Shown in pieces: positions 52,734 through 53,656 of a DNA stretch of 53,656 nucleotides. The stretch covers positions 1-53,656 of the forward strand of contig NZ_QKRB01000030.1 of NCBI RefSeq assembly GCF_003233845.1. Direction: 5' to 3'. A program made the translations under genes and the position numbers. Source of the DNA: Paenibacillus sambharensis (lineage in GTDB: Bacteria; Bacillota; Bacilli; Paenibacillales; Paenibacillaceae). Each line of letters starts with the position of its first letter. Within the stretch, counting starts at the first letter, position 1. Under the pieces are notes generated by a model, which worked only from the letters and a program-made list of their open reading frames with translations, searched no databases and was not told the DNA's origin.

Positions 52734-53611
52734 GCCAACATCGGCAAGAGAACATCTACCTTGCCATTCAAGCTGTCCAGCGCACAGAGTCAATGACCAT
52801 ACAGCTTTTATGCGGCGTTGCTGGGATTCCGAGGTCGAGCTATTACAAGTGGCTTAATCGAACACCTAGCTCACGTGAGCTGGAGAATAGAAAGCTGACA
52901 GAGATGATGATGTCCATGTACGAGAAAGTTGAGGGCACCTTTGGTTACCGGCAATTAACGTTACATATGCGCCGAGAATGGCAACATCCGATTAATCATA
53001 AGCGAGTGCAAAGACTGATGAGGATTAAGAGAATCCAGTCCGTCATCCGCAGAAAGAAAAAGAAGTATGAGCGTTCTACGCCGCAGCAGGTAGCTGAGAA
53101 CGTGCTTAACCGCAAGTTCCAAGCGGAAGCGCCGAATGAAAAGTGGGTTACAGATGTCACGGAGTTTAAGTATGGCAATAGCCAGAAGGCTTATTTAAGT
53201 GCCATCCTCGATCTTCATGATAAATCGATTGTTTCTTATGTACTTGGTCACTCGAATAATAATCCTCTCGTCTTTCAAACGTTGGATTTGGCTTTACAGG
53301 CAGCCCCTAATAGCAAGCCTTTAATTCATAGCGACCGTGGCTACCAGTACACGTCACTGAGGTTCAAAGAAATGCTGGACAAGGCTAATATGACGCAGAG
53401 TATGTCCCGAGTGGGCCGTTGCATTGATAACGGTCCGATGGAGTCTTTCTGGGGAACCCTAAAATGTGAGAAGTATTATTTGCATACCTACCGCACATAT
53501 GAGGAACTAAAGAAGGATATCGATGACTACATTCACTTTTACAATAATGAACGGTTACAGGCAAAACTAAACGGCCTCAGCCCCATAGAATTCAGGACGA
53601 AGGCCGTTTAA
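52724..53611 (+). CDS. IS3/IS150-group OrfB (DDE transposase)
   Basis: 295 residues. The N-terminal HTH_21 segment includes CGVAGIPRSSYYKWLNR and GTFGYRQLTLHMR. The integrase core has the three catalytic acids: Asp in WVTDVTEFKYG, Asp in IHSDRGYQYTS and Glu in PMESFWGTLKCE. The C-terminus is HFYNNERLQAKLNGLSPI-EFRTKAV. The GTG at 52724 is only a nominal start, since expression is expected mainly as the OrfAB fusion made by frameshifting. Confidence 0.9.
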   Translation: MSLSQHRQENIYLAIQAVQRTESMTIQLLCGVAGIPRSSYYKWLNRTPSSRELENRKLTEMMMSMYEKVEGTFGYRQLTLHMRREWQHPINHKRVQRLMRIKRIQSVIRRKKKKYERSTPQQVAENVLNRKFQAEAPNEKWVTDVTEFKYGNSQKAYLSAILDLHDKSIVSYVLGHSNNNPLVFQTLDLALQAAPNSKPLIHSDRGYQYTSLRFKEMLDKANMTQSMSRVGRCIDNGPMESFWGTLKCEKYYLHTYRTYEELKKDIDDYIHFYNNERLQAKLNGLSPIEFRTKAV

Positions 53612-53656
53612 CTAACTTTTATTTTTTGTACTGTCTACTTGACGGGGTGCAGTTCA

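Larger units (their letters stand above)
51988..53656 (+). mobile_element. Intact IS3-family (IS150-like) element reaching the window end
   Basis: The left end TGATATGCTCCCC and, on the opposite strand, the right end TGAACTGCACCCC are imperfect inverted repeats; both continue to GTAGACAG and an A-rich stretch with AAATAAA. Length is 1669 bp with intact orfA and orfB. The right terminus falls exactly on the last base of the window, so the contig probably breaks inside a repeat shared with other genomic copies. Confidence 0.8.

Overview
The window looks like accessory chromosome from a spore-forming, plant-polymer-degrading member of the Paenibacillaceae (Paenibacillus or a close relative). This rests on the GerA/GerC germinant-receptor genes, YesM/YesN two-component regulation of sugar ABC transporters, many large secreted glycoside hydrolases with CBM35, CBM6-like, CBM9, cohesin and dockerin modules, SLH surface proteins, CcpA-type cre sites, AGGAGG ribosome sites with occasional TTG/GTG starts, and a Hint-containing polymorphic toxin with SUKH immunity. 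No rRNA or tRNA gene was seen.

Layout. 1-4400: an IS110 element cuts a decayed germinant-receptor operon (gerA with an N-terminal frameshift, gerC without its C-terminus, no gerB). 4366-10180: a complete opine-metallophore (staphylopine/bacillopaline-like) ABC importer, cntABCDF, behind a near-consensus Zur box. The following cntE-like exporter is broken and no opine biosynthesis genes lie upstream, only a relic of an IS3 transposase. 10635-35850: a 25-kb hemicellulose/arabinan island. It holds two different GH127 beta-L-arabinofuranosidases, an AraC regulator, a secreted clan-A-like hydrolase interrupted by what looks like a circularly permuted CBM35, a sugar ABC transporter with its YesMN sensor and an extra binding protein, an SLH-anchored cohesin protein, a GH10 xylanase and a GH43 enzyme that both end in dockerins, and a cytoplasmic GH43. 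cre-like sites mark at least five start regions, so glucose repression through CcpA is likely.

36381-43900: a patchwork of IS3 derivatives with internal deletions, a tandem pair of unknown membrane-anchored proteins (one decayed), a large YcdB/YcdC-like surface protein with degenerate SLH modules, and a frameshifted small protein. 43960-49860: a polymorphic toxin locus. A Hint-bearing toxin (C-terminal domain resembling Ntox47) is followed by its immunity gene. Next comes an orphan WHH-type nuclease cassette with SUKH immunity. Each immunity gene is followed by a copy of the same 56-57-bp sequence. The toxin's own N-terminal half is split off by a frameshift and an inversion. 49994-51838: a FabH-like ketosynthase and a family 2 glycosyltransferase. 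51988-53656: an intact IS3/IS150-group element whose right terminus coincides with the window end.

How the parts work together: the secreted GH10/GH43/CBM35 enzymes would open arabinoxylan or arabinan at the cell surface, the ABC transporter would import oligosaccharides sensed through YesMN, and the cytoplasmic GH127 and GH43 enzymes would finish them to arabinose and xylose. Sugar-locus genes are intact, whereas frameshifts, deletions and IS pieces concentrate in the flanks. Calls are from reading the sequence and from remembered family features; no database search was run.
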